From positions 1-6,799 of the forward strand of contig PMUF01000150.1 of NCBI GenBank assembly GCA_003167015.1: DNA of 6,799 nt. The letters run 5' to 3'. Numbering within the stretch: the stretch's first letter is position 1; every line of letters begins with the position of its first letter. This stretch comes from Chitinophagaceae bacterium (GTDB lineage Bacteria > Bacteroidota > Bacteroidia > Chitinophagales > Chitinophagaceae). Under the pieces are notes generated by a model, which was given only the letters and a program-made list of their open reading frames with translations, had not been told where the DNA came from and made no database searches. Below, one piece after another: positions 6,287 through 6,799 of this stretch. Both the position numbers and the translations under genes were made by a program.

Positions 6287-6799
6287 CTAAAGATCATCGT
6301 CTGCATCGTCCTCGTCTTCCTCATCGCCGGGGCTACGGTTGCCCCCGCTCTTACTACCCACCTGCTCTTGCTCACGGTCCATTTCTTCGATAGCAATAGG
6401 ACGTGGCGAATCATCACCAATCAAATAACGGGAGAAATAATCTGCCGTACGCCACCAGAAGTATTCGGTCATCTCGCCATACGCATGGCGCTGGCCGGGA
6501 AGAAGGACGAAATCGAAGCGCTTGTCGGCCTTGATGAGGGCATTCGCCACCCGGATCGTGTTGCCCGGATGGACATTATTATCGATATCGCCGGTACACA
6601 ATAGCAGATGGCCCTTGAGGTTCTTTGCGATGTCGGGATTCTTTTCGATGGAATACTGAAAGGTGGTGTCACCCTTGTCGCTGACCATTTCCTTTACGCC
6701 ATGATGTTTTTCGCTCCACCACCTATTATAAATAGAATTGTCGTGGTTGCCCGATTCGGATACCGCCACTTTGAAGAAGTCGGGATAGACCAGCATGGC
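6287..6799 (-). CDS. S9 family (dipeptidyl-peptidase IV-like) serine peptidase, C-terminal part (truncated by window edge)
   Basis: This open frame of 171 codons enters from the right edge and stops with TAG at 6289-6287. It is the end of the alpha/beta-hydrolase domain of an S9 prolyl-oligopeptidase-type enzyme. Counting from the Met at 6796, visible features are MLVYPDFFKVAVSESGNHD (1-19), the IYNRWWSEK block, LLCTGDIDNNVHP (65-77) with D72 in the family D-x-x-V catalytic-Asp position, and GQRHAYG (101-107) with the catalytic His H104. The nucleophile Ser (expected in a GxSxGG elbow just upstream) lies beyond the window. Members cleave dipeptides or oligopeptides after proline and related residues, usually in the periplasm or at the surface; the signal peptide is not visible here. 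After the domain end (about YFSRYLIGD, residue 128) there is an extension of some 40 residues finishing in the acidic tail DEEDEDDADDDL. Confidence 0.9.
   Translation of the reverse strand, partial: AMLVYPDFFKVAVSESGNHDNSIYNRWWSEKHHGVKEMVSDKGDTTFQYSIEKNPDIAKNLKGHLLLCTGDIDNNVHPGNTIRVANALIKADKRFDFVLLPGQRHAYGEMTEYFWWRTADYFSRYLIGDDSPRPIAIEEMDREQEQVGSKSGGNRSPGDEEDEDDADDDL

Overview
The window looks like ordinary chromosomal DNA of a Bacteroidota bacterium, most plausibly from the Chitinophagaceae (inference). The grounds are: transketolase encoded as a separate N-terminal half protein; -7 elements of the TAnnTTTG type at the right distance upstream of three genes; mostly A-rich or undefined leaders instead of Shine-Dalgarno sites; and the protein character of the RbfA, Lol-type permease and S9 peptidase genes. 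No RNA gene, CRISPR array, insertion sequence or phage gene was seen.

Layout. Positions 1-573 (minus) hold the N-terminal 191 codons of a WecA/TagO-type polyprenyl-phosphate sugar-1-phosphate transferase. A 277-bp divergent intergenic region follows, with a -7 element near each end and a short 9-bp tandem repeat. Positions 851-1684 (plus) encode the thiamine-diphosphate half of a split transketolase. It converges on, and shares its TTAA stop with, a minus-strand operon: rbfA (2898-3275), then a LolC/LolE-type permease (1681-2901), overlapping by ATGA. rbfA is divergent from a complete MsbA-like ABC exporter (3366-5180, plus), with closely interleaved -7 elements. Next come a small membrane-anchored TPR-like protein (5269-5568) and, overlapping it by ATGA, a DJ-1/PfpI-family protein (5565-6278). 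The window ends in the C-terminal part of a minus-strand S9 (dipeptidyl-peptidase IV-like) peptidase (6287-6799) that carries an acidic tail.

Functionally the window mixes envelope biogenesis (lipid-linked glycan initiation, lipoprotein release, lipid/ABC export), ribosome maturation, the pentose phosphate pathway and peptide catabolism. It does not read as one pathway. The most distinctive item is the DJ-1/PfpI protein: its nucleophile-elbow cysteine is replaced by serine and the whole protein lacks cysteine, while the conserved Glu and the His after the nucleophile remain. It is translationally coupled to the unassigned membrane/TPR protein. I found no convincing new multi-gene defence or mobile system.
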